Position numbers and translations under genes: made by a program. A DNA stretch of 64,000 bases. Origin: Rhytidiadelphus loreus (Eukaryota; Streptophyta; Bryopsida; Hypnales; Hylocomiaceae). This document shows positions 1 through 11,930 of the stretch, piece by piece; position 1 is the stretch's first letter; each line of letters starts with the position of its first letter. The notes beneath the pieces were generated by a model. The model searched no databases. It was not told the origin of the DNA and saw nothing but the letters and a program-made list of their open reading frames with translations. Where the stretch lies: the NCBI GenBank assembly GCA_947034895.1, contig OX344762.1, positions 44,496,760 to 44,560,759 of the forward strand. The letters are read 5' to 3'.

Positions 1-1235
1 CCATTTATTTTTTTATAAGTCAATGTCATTGCAAATATTATAAGATATATGACAAGATAATAAAATATCCATAGCATACATTAATATGTATGTACATCTA
101 ACATAAATATTGTGCATTTACATTGACAAAAAGTAATGTAGAAATATAATATTATTATAAATTCATTTACTTTTCTATAAATTATTAATACACTAGCATT
201 TTTTGAAAATTAAATGTGCAAAAATATAAATATAAATAATATTGTGAACTTGTCATTAATATATATTAATATTTCAAGAACTATAAAGCAAAGAATTATG
301 TGTAAAGGAATAGATAGTGGAAATGTAAAGTAGAATGTAATGTGAAAACATAACCAAAATAAAATAATACAAAAATTGATGCATTGTTGTATCAGAGCAT
401 AGGATTATTATGATACATGAATATGTCATATTGGCAAGGGACCATTATTTATGAAAAACATCATTGTTAATGGGAACCTAAAACTATAGATCAAAGTACG
501 CTCAATTCAAACATTTAACTGCAGATCCTATCATGTTAAAAAAAAAAAGTGCTTAAATGTGGAAGACCTTTTTGGATTTGAACACATCATTGCTTTCCAA
601 TTGTACTCGGTGTACATGACAATAAGGGACTCAAATCTCAAGCAAGTCATCTTCTTTTGTGGGTGTTTTACATGACTTGTCGTAGGTATTACATATCATC
701 CAATAACTTTTTAACCATGTAGTCAAAAGTTGTGAAAACTATTGTGCCTTAAAGCTACTCCTTGGATACACGTTGTGTGAAATTTTCAAAGAAAAAAACA
801 AATTTTCTTTTGTCTATAGTGAGCTACCTAAAATTGCTATGTTGCCATAAAACAATGTGTGGTCCTTTAGGGGTTAACCCACCACCATTTGGAACATTTT
901 GTCATTTTACTTTTGAGGTCAAGTTCTTTTTTTGGTGAAAAGTAAAAGCACAATAAGTCTTTTACTTTATTCAAAACAATTGTATATAAGAACAGAACTT
1001 TGGAATACAAGAGCATTTAAAAAAAAAGTTTAATTTCCATATGTATACAATTATTTTGAAATATATTTTATATAATTAATATTTTACTTTAGTAAAAAGA
1101 TAATCAAGTTGGATACATATATATATGTAGGTATTGAAATAATAAGATCTCAACAATTACTCCATTGTGTACATTATAATTTTCATATTTACATATATAA
1201 GTATATTAACAAAACATCTCATTGTGAACTCCAAA
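1..1235. other. AT-rich flank without a recognisable gene
   Basis: This stretch is strongly AT-rich with many stops in all frames, and I see no supported gene. Around 861-878 the string CCTTTAGGGGTTAA resembles the right end of the TTAA-flanked elements at 51.4 and 58.0 kb, so an old remnant of that family may lie here. The stretch probably contains the 5' flank or promoter of the transposase-like gene that starts at 1236, but no clear TATA box can be singled out in such AT-rich DNA. Confidence 0.5.
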
Positions 1236-2411
1236 ATGAGGCCCAGAGGTCAGGGAAACCGTCTTATACGACCCAAATTTTGCAAATGTTCTCAATGCAA
1301 AACAAACACTCAGAATGGCAAATATGTAGATAGAAGAACATTTCGTACACACCAAGAACGTGAACGAAATAGACAAATTCAATTAGATAGAGAACAAGAG
1401 TTACATGGTACTCATGTAGCAGAAGATGTAGATCCATCAACTCTAGAAGTCATAAATGTTGATATGGATTCACCAACTTCTGGACCAGCTCCATTGACAT
1501 CAGGATCGAATCAATCTCCAACTCAATCAATTGAAGTTCCAAGTAATGAAAGAATTGAACACGAAGAGGAACACTTGGATGCGGATGAATTACAAGATTT
1601 AAATGCACTTGATGAAAGAAAAAGTATGATGAAGCATGTATTGATTAAAGTGCAAGCAGAATGGGATAACAAAAAAATGTCAATCGAATTACAAGACTAC
1701 ATGCTTGATCAAATGTTTTCAGGGTTGGAAACACCAACAGAGCCAAGAAAAGATAAACTTGGAGATGTATTACGGAATATGCCAAGCGATTGGAAGGGAG
1801 ATTTTGAAGGTCCATCAACTACACCGTCATCTTTTAAAAGACTACTCACAATATACAAGAAGTGGGGCATGGTCGAGACACAAAGATGGAGGATGTGTTT
1901 GGGCACAGAAGAGTTTGTTCATGAGCCAATTCTCTTGGCACCTAGCGAGGATGATACTCACGAAAGGAACGTTGCTTCACGATGCGGGTGCAAAGCTCCT
2001 ACGAAGTTGAAACGATTATGCAGAATCCATGGACAAACATGCACCCAGTGCGGAACATTGCGGGGTGAAATGATAGCCTTTGATTACCTGCCAATTTCTT
2101 TGCAATTACAGTCAATCATGTCATCAAGAATTCTTTGCACTGAAATGTTGTCTATGTGGAACAACCGTGATCAATGGCTTGAAAAAAATGCACCTCCACT
2201 TTTTATTCAAAATTTTTGGGACGGTGAGAAGGTGAGGGACACTCAAGATTGGTGGAATCCACAACATGAATGGGAATTATCAGTGCATTGTCCCAATCGT
2301 GAATGTCGCATGGCATATTGTGCTTATCCAACCAAGTGTGATGAATTGAAAAACAATTGGAACCCTGAAACAGAGCACTATGATTTTCAATGTTGGAGTT
2401 GTAAAAGGCGT
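1236..2411 (+). pseudogene. Tnp2/KDZ-like transposase, 5' half (split by element A)
   Basis: N-terminal part of a DDE-type transposase-like protein. I chose the ATG at 1236 because the zinc-binding start (CKCSQC, residues about 15-20, followed by a basic HQERERNRQ helix) follows directly. An upstream in-frame ATG at 1167 would add only a hydrophobic stretch encoded by AT-rich DNA. An acidic low-complexity segment follows, then cysteine pairs typical of these transposases (CGCK, CTQCG, CPNREC, CWSC). The reading frame runs into element A at 2411. If element A is removed with one GCGT target copy, the codons continue in frame at 39423. The AT-rich codon use differs clearly from the GC-richer genes of element A. 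The assignment to the Tnp2/KDZ group rests on the downstream half; the exact family is inferred. Confidence 0.72.
2408..2411. repeat. Target-site duplication GCGT, left copy (element A)
   Basis: GCGT lies immediately left of the terminal inverted repeat and recurs at 39419-39422 immediately right of the other end. A 4-bp target duplication with perfect 27-bp ends defines the insertion exactly. Confidence 0.88.
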
Positions 2412-2438
2412 AACCCATATTTAACTAATTATGGACAA
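2412..2438 (+). repeat. Element A left terminal inverted repeat
   Basis: 27 bp, identical to the reverse complement of 39392-39418. The next bases differ between the two ends. A second ATGGACAA copy just inside (2450-2457) hints at a repeated end motif. Confidence 0.9.
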
Positions 2439-3346
2439 TTACACCAAATATGGACAAATTGATAGTGCACAATGACCTCGAAAATGTGAAGAAACTGAAA
2501 ACAACGATGGAAAAGTGTCGGCGGCCCACCAACACATTTAATATCTTGCTCCATTGGTTTCCTCAAAATGGATTAATGTCAGACAATTTGATTTTAATGG
2601 ACTTGGAAGTATTAAAATTAATGAGTTACAAATGCAACCTTGTGATATTAGAAGCGGTACCTATAACCGTGGAACCCCAGGAAACTGAGGAAAGGCATAT
2701 CCATAGTACAAATCCTATCATTTCCTATGCAAATCCCAAACACAAGACAACTCCAGCCCCTTTACATGTATCAGCTGGCAACCGATAAGAGGGTCCAGAG
2801 TCTCGTACGTAGACATTACAAAACAGTGCAATCCCCATCCTAGAGCATGAGAAGTGAGCATGTTTGGTAGCATAAAGAATAGAAACATTTTCAAAATGCC
2901 GCGCAGCGGAGCTTCATTTAAATTCAAAATTGACATGTACAAATTCTATGCAATTCCAATAATAGAGGCAGACTGGATATGAGAACGTCTAAAAATGTCT
3001 AAGCTAATGTTGCATTATTCAGATGCGCAATTTGTGTCAACGGGCAGCCGATAGTAAAGGCAAAAACAATTGCGTAGAATAAGGAGATTGCAGACATGAG
3101 GCTAGTCTCCTCCTGACCGAAACTGAGAAGAAGTGAATTGGACATCTGGGTAGAGTCCATGAAAACAAGATTTTCCTGGTGACAGAACGGTGCTATCAAT
3201 ACTGAGCAGTGTCACTCCTATCGGCTGGCAGCCGACACCACCTCCCGATTGTTGCTTCTGACCCGCCCAGCACTGTGGTAAGCATTCATCGAATATATCA
3301 GGGGTTTATCGGCGGGCAGCCGATAGCACACAGAAGAGACGTGGCG
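2439..3346. other. Element A left subterminal region, non-coding
   Basis: About 0.9 kb between the left terminus and the 3' end of the DUF7869 gene. It has no supported coding sequence. It holds palindrome copies at 3035-3054 (degenerate), 3219-3238 and 3307-3325. Confidence 0.55.
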
Positions 3347-6300
3347 TTAGTCATCTCCCTCTTCATCAACATCTTTGTCAATAGCTTCCCCGGCAGCCTC
3401 CAGATTAGCAATTGCAGCAATAACCGAGGCTTCCGGAATAACATGAGATGTTGGCGGTCCATTCTTCGCATGCGAGGGCATTCGGTGCGAGTACAAGACA
3501 ATGTTGACATGAACTACCTGCGGCAGACAAAGTTCCTTATGCCATCTACGGGTCCAACACTCCCTTGCCACAACGGCCTTTCCTTCCCTCTTGGCTTTCA
3601 TTGGAGTCCACCACTCTAGCTTGAAGTTTCCATACGATGGCCCAGGAGTCATGTCCACACACTCGAGTACCCGCCCTAGCCAAACCGGCAGATAATTGTT
3701 GTGACATAGTCGGCAGAGAACAAAATCTCCAAGCAGAACATCCATGAATGGATTAAAGGTCAACCTCGGCCTATCCTTCGCAGGCCCGCAGTATGGAGAA
3801 GGTTCCAAGTCGTCCTCCGGAGTCGTGTCAGTCGGATTATTAGGATCCGCCCCCTCATCGCGACATGCGGATCCGTGATCTCTTGTCCAGTCAGACATCG
3901 GCCAGAATCCTTCCTGCAGCAATGTGGGTGTTGCGGGTAGCGGCTTACTAATCTCCGACAGAATTCTTTCCCAGTATGACATACAACCTGCCATTTCCTC
4001 TACGTATCGCTTGTTTCTGGCCATTCCCGATTTCCAGAATTCGATGTACTTCGCTATTCCATTTTTGATGAAGCACTGTTTCTCATTGCATTCGCTTGCC
4101 CTGGCCACTTCTTTGTCTACGTTCCGTTTCCTGGGATTTATGTGGATGTTACCCCAGAGTGCCTTGAACGGAACAGGTCAAGGATCCCCCTGTGGAAGTG
4201 CCGATCCCCCTGAAGCGTTAGCTGTCCACATTTTCACCGGTGGTCCAGGAGGAAGCCACGAAGAATCCGTTGTCCTTTTCTTGTACCTCATGACCAGTCA
4301 TCCTCGATCATTTCCCGACTCTTCTACGTAGAATTTGAAGATATGCTTATCCCCGAGTCCCACGATCTTGTTGACCCCATCATGATGGAATCCCTTTAGG
4401 TAGGATTTGAAGTCCGCCACCTCTTGAACGAACTCCGGGATGAAGGCTACAGTCTTCTTCGAATCCATAAACGCCTTCATTAGATCTGCAAGAATGTAAG
4501 TGTTCTTCCTCTTGATTAGCTTGGACAGATAACTGAAGTGCGCGTCAATGTCTTCGTGTGTATGACCAACAATAAGGAAGCCAACAGTTACTTCCTTAAA
4601 GATGCGCCTGGCAGTGAATAATGAGCAGAATGCCATGAGGAACCGATTCTTATTGTCTTTTGCGGAATTGTCGAGTTGCAAGAACAACTTCCTTGGGAGT
4701 GGAACATGCGGCCGTCCTGGTCTTGGAGTGTTTGTGATTTTATCAGAGGTCGGAGGAATGGATGAGTTGCATCTTGATTTTCCGTGAAGTAGAGCTTCAA
4801 AGAAGGTGTTTTGAGGAGGAGTGGAGAAGAGGATCTTGGATTCCCGAACAGGCGGCAGCTCCAGAGCTCGAAGAACCCTACATAGCGACGATATAGTGAA
4901 ATTGGAATCCCCGGGCCACAGTGATGTGGAGTAATGTGCATATGCGCCATCGCCATGGCCATGCGTGAGCATGCCAGTACACGATATTGGTATTTGCCCC
5001 AGCTCGGTGGTGGCCTTGGTAATGCGTTGCATCCTCGGAATCGCGGTCTTTGTGGTGTCCATCTTGTCGTGAATATTGCAGAGGAACTCTGATGGATTCT
5101 GAATAGATTGTGATCTCCATCCACCATATACATTTATGCAAGCGCGTTGGTAATTGAGATGTCGTTCTTTGTCATCCACTAGGGCTTGCCACTCATCACA
5201 ACCTCTGGGATACTTTGCAATGAACTCGACCAGGAAGTCACATTCTGTGCATTTGGAGAAATTGCTTCCTACCGCCTTGACCTCGATGTTTTTGAAATGA
5301 GTTTTTCGGAGGCGGCTGATGGCAGATTGTGAGACCGGCTTCATATTGCAGACTCCATTGACCTACAAGACAGACCCAATTGCAAGGGATTCCATGACGA
5401 GAGAATCATATGTATCGGCTGGCAGCCGATAGATTGGGATTGCCCGGAAATTAAAGAGGCAATTGAACTATCACTGACCCGCAAGGTGTCGTGATTCTGG
5501 AGGACGACAATTCGGACTCCTAGTGTTGTGTCGGCTGGCAGCCGACAGAAGCTATAACGGAATGCAGAGGAGTGGAGGATAATGGATACTTACATAATTG
5601 ACCTGCTCGCGCATGTGATCCTAGTTCATTGCAGAGGGGACAACCTTGAGATTATCCACGCAATTATTTCCCACCAGTCTAAACTCATTTGGCATCTGGT
5701 CAGCATTCTCATTGATAATCGTCGTGAGAGTTGCTTGAGCCTGAATAGTATGCGGATGTGGTCGCCGTGTCCCCGCGTTTCCATGAGACCCGCTAACAGA
5801 TCCTCCAACGGCCGCAGCCTTGTAGACATGGTATGCCGACCTGGAGACCCCGTGTATAATATATCAGGCGTTTTCGCAGACGTCTACATTTGCGAGAGTA
5901 ACAAATTTTTTCCCTGGAATAACACCTGCATGAAGTTGACTCTGAACTGCGTATGCCATCTCCCTTCTTGCCTCGAATGTGCAAGCATAGAACTTTCGAC
6001 GTAATGTTCTTGTATCCTCCCAGGGAAACGTCTGGCAACATCTGTGCTTGTAGCAGTTTTGTGAGCTGACCTTTCGTATGTCAAGGTCTGACGTTTTTAT
6101 TTGCAGTTTGGATAAGCCCCCGCGATCCTTGGGCAGCACTCTTCGACGCACGGACCGGTATGGATTCTTGGGCACTCCATGCAATCCTCCGTCGTCAGAC
6201 TCGTTCAACTCAGCAGCCTCGGAGCACAAGGTGACAATATCAGAGAGTAGCCTGCCCCCTTCTAATCTTGTGTGGGACAGCCTCCAGCGCATGGTAGTCA

Positions 6301-7534
6301 TTTGTAGTGCCTCATGGTCAGATACGAATATGACACCCACGTCTGAATCTTCGAGGACGCCGTCGTCGCATGCCTCGTCGGGAAGGCAGACCTGGATCAT
6401 CGCTCTACTGAAGAATGAGAAGTCGTCATTCAAAAGTTCACAATATTGATTTCTCCAAAGTGGTCTATCAGGGAATGGAAGACCTGAGTGGCTAGATGGA
6501 GGATCAGAGGTATAGTTGAGGTCTCCACTTCCACTAGTCCCAATAAACACGTCCGCATCAACGATGCTATCACCAGCACTAGGTTCAGATGCACCATCAC
6601 CAGAGGTACTGAATCCATAAACATTGGGGAGATTGTCAGTAGACCCGCGGCTGTCATCGTCGGATGAGTACCGCCTATCATCCCGTTCATCTTCGTCTGA
6701 TGCATTGGCAGGAATCCGTTGTTGTGGTGCCTCTCGAAATTCGGCCAGGACATCGGAAGAGCTCCCTCCACTTTCGCAGTTACCATTCAGAGAAGGTCGC
6801 GTCAAATGAGTTACTCCCGGTCCTGTCGGCTGGCCGCCGATAGGAGTGGGAGACAAATTAGATGGATTGATAGGCCTGACCTTGTAACCAGACCAGAGTA
6901 TTCTGTATCCAACACAGTCCTTCAGTATCACAAAATGTGGAATCTCGCAGTAGGCATTGTGATCCTTGAAATCATCGACAACATGTAGAAGTCTAACAAC
7001 TAGGAAGAAACTGTGTGGAACTCGGAAGCCTTCCCAGAACCCCTTCGGAGAGCATTCAACAATTATGCCAACACCTGCATACTGCAGGTCGATGCCCACA
7101 GTCAGCAGAAGAGCGACCTCCATATTGATAGTGAGAGACAAGAATTGTTGTATGGGTTTTTCATCCATGTTCAGTTGTATCGGCTGCCGGCCGACACCAC
7201 CGCAACTAGATCCTTCTGCCTCTACGTAGGAATAAACATTACTTGCCTCCCACACGATTGACTTCCCCGCGCAGTGTCGAAGGAAGACCAAGTCCCCCTC
7301 GGGAAACGGAATATTCATGTCAAGGTTATCTGGAACATCAAGTACATGAACACGCACAAGGTAGGGTTCGCGGTTCACTACCCTCTCTACAACGGCCCGC
7401 CCCGCGTAATAGAGTCCTTCGAGGGTGAGAGCAACGACTACTCCCTTCCGCAACGTCAGTCTCCCAGAGCTTCCATTCCGTGTGAACGCTTCGATCGGAT
7501 TTGCATCCAAACCAATGCCAACAGATCCACTCAT
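3347..7534 (-). pseudogene. DUF7869 transposase-like protein with two N-terminal TnpA-type domains
   Basis: Two exons, 7534-5594 and 5362-3347, joined in phase 0 (donor GTAAGT, acceptor TTGTAG). Residues 31-104 and 138-221 are two copies of a domain like the C-terminal module of plant En/Spm TnpA proteins (from memory, Pfam DUF8039), recognisable by VALTLEG, NIPFPEGD and AGKSIVWEASNV. A serine/acidic linker follows, then a Cys-rich segment (CYKHRCC) and, in exon 2, the DUF7869 core with LQLDNSAKDNKN and VGHTHEDIDAHFS. DUF7869 is a conserved, probably RNase H-like domain of mobile genes in plants and other eukaryotes; the Asp/His/Glu-rich motifs are candidate catalytic residues. In-frame stops at 5864-5866 (TGA), 5621-5623 (TAG), 4298-4300 (TGA) and 4178-4180 (TGA), without frameshifts, make it a recent pseudogene. 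It diverges from the gene starting near 9.2 kb. Confidence 0.78.
5363..5593 (-). other. Intron of the DUF7869 gene carrying two palindromes
   Basis: The donor GTAAGT follows a TAT codon at 5594 and the acceptor TTGTAG precedes GTC at 5362; both exons join in phase 0. The 231-bp intron holds palindromes at 5413-5431 and 5529-5547. Confidence 0.75.
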
Positions 7535-9179
7535 GATATAAACTTGGTACGGATCTCATACAATGTTGAATATGCACTTGCTCAAAGTCCCCGGAAGTCT
7601 GTATCGGCTGGCAGCCGATACGTCTGAGAACAAAATGAAAGATACCCTATCAAACACAGTGACTTCTAGTTCCCTCCTTCCCACTAATGGTGTTTGTATC
7701 GGCTAGCAGCTGACATCGACCTAGCTTATGGGCGGGCAACCAACAAGACGGATTGTACGGACAATACCCTGACCCTCATTCACATCACAAAGTTGTAAAT
7801 CAATGAGGGAGATAGATTTCAAATACAATGAAGCGATCAAGGAAGTTTGCACTGATATGAAAACATACCCGATCCATGCGAACTTGAGACATGTAATTGA
7901 ATTGGATGTGCAAAATAGGGAGCTCCAAGACATCACAGACTGGATCCACATCTACTGCATTTAATGTGAGTGTGTCCTAACCTATAGATGCGCAATCCAA
8001 TGCATTCTACTGCAAGCGCGTGCAAGGATGTATTCAGTTCTTCTAGTTCACCTATGACTCATGCTCAGATCCTGATCCTGATCCCTCACGCTCCCGGGAC
8101 AGTGTGACTTGTGACTCTATGTCTGCAAGGAGGAAATGAAACTGAAAGAGGATTACCCTCTGGGAATTGGACCTTAGTGAGGAGGTGCGAGACGCAATTT
8201 GGCACTCAAAATTTGAATGCGGAGGAGGTTGAAGTTCCTGTGATTACAAATGAGAGAGGTGTGTACACTTGAGGATCGCCATTGGAAACGTACGCATGTC
8301 CTTGGAATGAGTGTTCGTCACTTTGATGTCTTTGGGAGGATGTGGTGTACGCTTGAGGATCGACAATGGGAACGTACGCATCTCCGAGCAATGAGTGATT
8401 GTCACTCTGATGTCCTTGGGAGGAAGTGGTGTACTGGATTGTGGATGGAATGCGAGGAATGGATGAAATCCATGGATGAATGGAAAAAGACTGTCATGAT
8501 TGCGCCGACGTTGGCAGCCGACACTTGAGTGGGGGAGGGGGGGGTATACTCCCCTGGCCACTCTCATTTCTCCTCATTTTTTCTCCACCACTTTTGCTCT
8601 CGCTCATGCTCTCGCTCTCTCACCGGCCGGTCGATGACATGCGATTGAGGGACTGAGGAGGAGCGGCCCCGCCTGAGGATTTTAGTGCGCAGCCGATACT
8701 TCACCGTGGGCAGCCGATACTTCGTTGTGGCATCTCCAGACAAGGAGATTTATCTTCAGCTGACAGGTGTCGAAGGCCCGCCGATAAGCAACAGCAGCCA
8801 ACAGCGATGGCGTCCTCCGCCACTGAGAGTGACAGGTATGGGTCCATACATTGTATCAGCTGGCCGCCGATACAATTGTTTATGCTTTGATGATATCCCG
8901 CTGTGAATGTATACTATGTTATTTGAATTGAATGAACACATTGCTCTTGTTATCGGCTGGCAGCCGATAGTAGGGGCAGTAGTAGTCTGGACGGGTTTCC
9001 CATATACAACGGGGGGCAGAAATTGTATTTAGGCAGCATGAAATAGGAACTTCAAGGTAGTATCGGCAGGTGGCCGACACATTTGTCTCGGTGTGTAATG
9101 GTTTCCGTTTGAAACTGTCGGCTGGCAGCCGATACCTATGTATGTGCTATGCTGAATGCCACCACACTTTTCTGCGCAG
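7535..9179. promoter_or_regulatory. Divergent intergenic region of element A
   Basis: This region separates the minus-strand DUF7869 gene from the plus-strand ParB/methyltransferase gene, so it should hold both promoters and possibly early non-coding or short exons. It contains at least nine palindromes or half sites, the densest cluster in the window, an 84-bp tandem duplication (8261-8428) and a G-run followed by a pyrimidine tract near 8530-8630. No open frame here is convincing. The acceptor CTGCGCAG ending at 9179 shows that an upstream exon of the plus-strand gene lies somewhere inside. Confidence 0.5.
8261..8428. repeat. 84-bp tandem duplication
   Basis: Two adjacent 84-bp units (8261-8344 and 8345-8428), each starting GTGTAC(A/G)CTTGAGGATCG. 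A third partial GTGTAC start is at 8429. The units differ at several positions, so the duplication is not very recent. Confidence 0.85.
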
Positions 9180-10618
9180 GAAACCGACCCTGATGGCCAG
9201 ACTTCTCGGCGAGCGGATCCTGAACTCAAGTATAATGGCCGACGGTTTTCTCCCACGCGCGACTTGGATAGCAAATCCGGCCATCCAAGAGTGGGGCTTG
9301 TGTTGAAGGGATTACCCGGACCGGCTAGTGGAGATTGCGTGCTCCTTCAAACTGAAGGGTAACATGATGCCAGGCCACGGCAACGTGATGGAAGTTATGG
9401 CAGTTGGTGGAGATGTCCAGGTGATGATCTGCCTACTCCCAATCGGAAATCCGGACGGCGTCGCGGACTATTTTGCAGTCCAGTTGCCTGTCCACAAGTG
9501 CACGGAGGAAGCATGTGGAGAGAAATCCATGGCGAGGGGAATGACATTTGAGGGGAGCAGCCCTTCCGATAGTGAAGACCTTGTTATGGGATGGGAATGT
9601 ATGAAGGCAGAGAGGGATCAACAGAATGCCCTAATCACTAAGGACATGGCGAAAGGGAAGAAGAAGGTGCCAGCGTCGAGGAAGCAAGTGACAAGATCAC
9701 AGGATCCGGCGAATGAATCTACTGAACAGGAGGCCGGGTCGCCTAGCAAACCCAGGAGGAAGGCAAAGGGAAAGGACGATCCGAATCGGGTGATTATTCT
9801 CACACTGGACGAAGCACTGGTACGCGGGAATCACCTGACGACGAAGACAAAGGATAACGAGGTGAACGCCATCTACCAGGCGCTGGAGACGGGACTCCTT
9901 CACGCATTCCCATACCAGAAGCGGCGACTATCTGGAGTCATTCCATCAGACAAGCTTCACATTGCACCAGACGAGCTGAAGTATCGCAAGATTGCGAAGG
10001 ATCGCCTTGGTCAGGTATTCCATTTGTTTCCTATGCCACTACCCCATCTTCCATTTAATGTCCTCCTACCAATAGTGTCGGTTGCCAGCCGACACCCTGA
10101 AGTGGTGATTCTCACTACCTGGATTTCCGTCATTTCAGGTTAAAACCATGTACAAGGGCTATGGGTCTATTAGGAAGAAGCCCGAAATACACGGCATTCC
10201 ATTGAAACGAGCTCCGTTACCTACAGACAAAGGACTGGACGCAGTGATGGACCAATGCCCGGTGGAGGGTGCCACTGTTGTCATCGGTGGTATAATGATG
10301 CCGTGGTGGCAGGCACCAAATGTCAACTGGTATATCATTGGGGGCCAACATACCGTCACCGCCTGCCGAGAACTAGCCGAACAGTTTCCTGATGGCTCGC
10401 CGGCAAAGGCTGATCTCTTGGAGTTTGAGGTCATTCCGGTATTTAGTAGAGACCCAAACACGCTTGTCCGGGTATCCAATGCTCTTAATCTGAACATCGC
10501 GGAGAAGGTGGCAAAGGAGATGTTCCGATCCTGCGCGGAGATGGGGAGGGCGACATGGGTGAAGGCGGGTTGCCCGGAGCCACATCGAGGAGGAGGCAAA
10601 CTGACGGCCGAGGAATGC
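9180..10618 (+). pseudogene. ParB-like / methyltransferase fusion protein, N-terminal part (cut by element B)
   Basis: Exons 9180-10014 and 10139 to about 10618, joined in phase 0 (donor GTATTC, acceptor TTTCAG). The 124-bp intron contains a palindrome (10076-10094). The first exon has an in-frame TGA at 9304-9306, then a basic, Lys-rich linker (KGKKKVPASRK, KPRRKAKGK) that may act as a nuclear localisation signal. The second exon has a ParB/sulfiredoxin-like signature, NWYIIGGQHTVTACREL, which corresponds to the GxxR/H core of ParB-type domains, followed by a helical stretch. ParB-like domains bind or cut DNA, or hydrolyse nucleotides, in bacterial and phage proteins; the role here is unknown. 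Element B interrupts the frame near the ECW codons, and the protein continues at 21351. The homologous gene in element B supports the domain call. Confidence 0.6.
10015..10138 (+). other. Phase-0 intron with a palindrome
   Basis: The exon ends at a complete CAG codon (10014) and resumes GTT AAA at 10139. The palindrome TGTCGGTTGCCAGCCGACA is at 10076-10094. Confidence 0.75.
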
Positions 10619-10699
10619 TGGTACATGAGCGTGGAGCGTGGAGCGTAGAGCAGGGAGCGGGGATTGGTGAGCAGGAAGTGATATTTTAGGAATTTTGGT

Positions 10700-11065
10700 G
10701 AAGGGGTCACAGAAAAAAATGGATGAAACCCAAAAAAGAAGTTTTAAAAATATTGATAAATATTTATAAGAAATTCTGGAAAAATGGATGAAATATAAAG
10801 AAGAACCACTTTAAAGGGTCATAAAACTGGATGTTTGTTAGGAAAAGGTTTGGAAAATGGGTTGAGAATAAACTGATGAAAGTCATGAAGAAAATGGATG
10901 AAGGGAGTTCAAATTAATGGATTAAATTGGATGACAAAAGTGGATGAAGGAAGTTCAAATTAATGGATGAAAGTGGATGGAAAAAGTAGATGAAGAAAAT
11001 GGATGACTTTGAAGTGGATGAAAAAAGTGGATGAAGGCGGTTCTAATACATGGATGAAACTCATG
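10700..11065 (+). repeat. Element B left subterminal GGATGAA tract
   Basis: At least ten scattered TGGATGAA or close variants in an AT-rich stretch, mirrored by TTCATCCA copies at 20.7-21.03 kb. Such clustered subterminal motifs are typical transposase-binding zones of DNA transposons; binding here is inferred. Confidence 0.7.
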
Positions 11066-11930
11066 AAAGTGGATTGAAAAAAAGGATGATTGTGACTCCG
11101 TGAAATAAATGTATGTAATGGATGATGATAGATTACAGTGATTTCTTGAATTCTTTGTCAGACACGCTTCTTGTACTTTCACATACATTAGGGCTGCATT
11201 ATATGGTGTAGCATGATCCTCTTTAAAACAATGAATAAAAAATTGCAACGAAATAGAATCATCTGCTTCTAGACCCACATAACCCACTAGAAATAAATAA
11301 AAATTCTTGCAATGGATTTAGGGTAAATGCATAACTGATGCTAGGGACAAAACAAAGAAAATTAAGAAAACTACTTCTATGAAGAAAAGCACAGAATATG
11401 GTGATGAATAGCATGCTGCCAAAGGGCAAACGGTACTAACCCCTTGTTCAACAAAAAAATCTCTCTCCAATTGTTGTTGAGTCAGTTGAAGACGTCCTAC
11501 GGGGTTTAGGGTTTTCAATTTAGCGGTTGGTAGCAGTCTTAGAAGACCACCCACGTGAAGAAGCAAACTCAACAATAATAAATTAATGCGCCATTGCGTT
11601 GGGACCAATGTTACTTATGCTGCTTATGCCAGGTTCCACCATTCTGGGAAGGTCATGAGGCTAATTGAAGATTCTGTAGATGGGACCCGCCCATACAAGT
11701 ATCGTCTAATCTCAAGCATATCATCATGAAAGATTCGTTTTAGGAAATAGCCGTTGAAGTCAGTGAAGAAGCCGAAAAGTCGATTATGTTCCACCATCTC
11801 AGAACAACTAAATTTGGATTTTATTCACAACCTCCATGATCGACTCCAATACTAATGTTGAGAGCGGGGACCAGTTATCTTCATGCCCTCTACCGATAGC
11901 TTTTTATTTTTGTGATAGGCAGCTCTGAGC
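11066..11930. other. Element B left inner region without a supported gene
   Basis: Short open frames occur on the minus strand (11318-11608, 10955-11287) but match no family and have no splice context that I trust. I see no clear feature here. Confidence 0.4.

Noticed and set aside
4178..5866. UGA recoding (selenocysteine or altered code) in the DUF7869 gene, because three of four stops are TGA
   Set aside because: A TAG (5621-5623) is also present, other element A genes have TAG, and every stop is one transition from CGA, CAG or TGG. Ordinary decay explains them better.
3035..10094. CRISPR-like array formed by the palindromes
   Set aside because: Spacing is irregular (tens to thousands of bases), copies lie in introns and genes, there are no cas genes, and the context is a eukaryotic nuclear genome.
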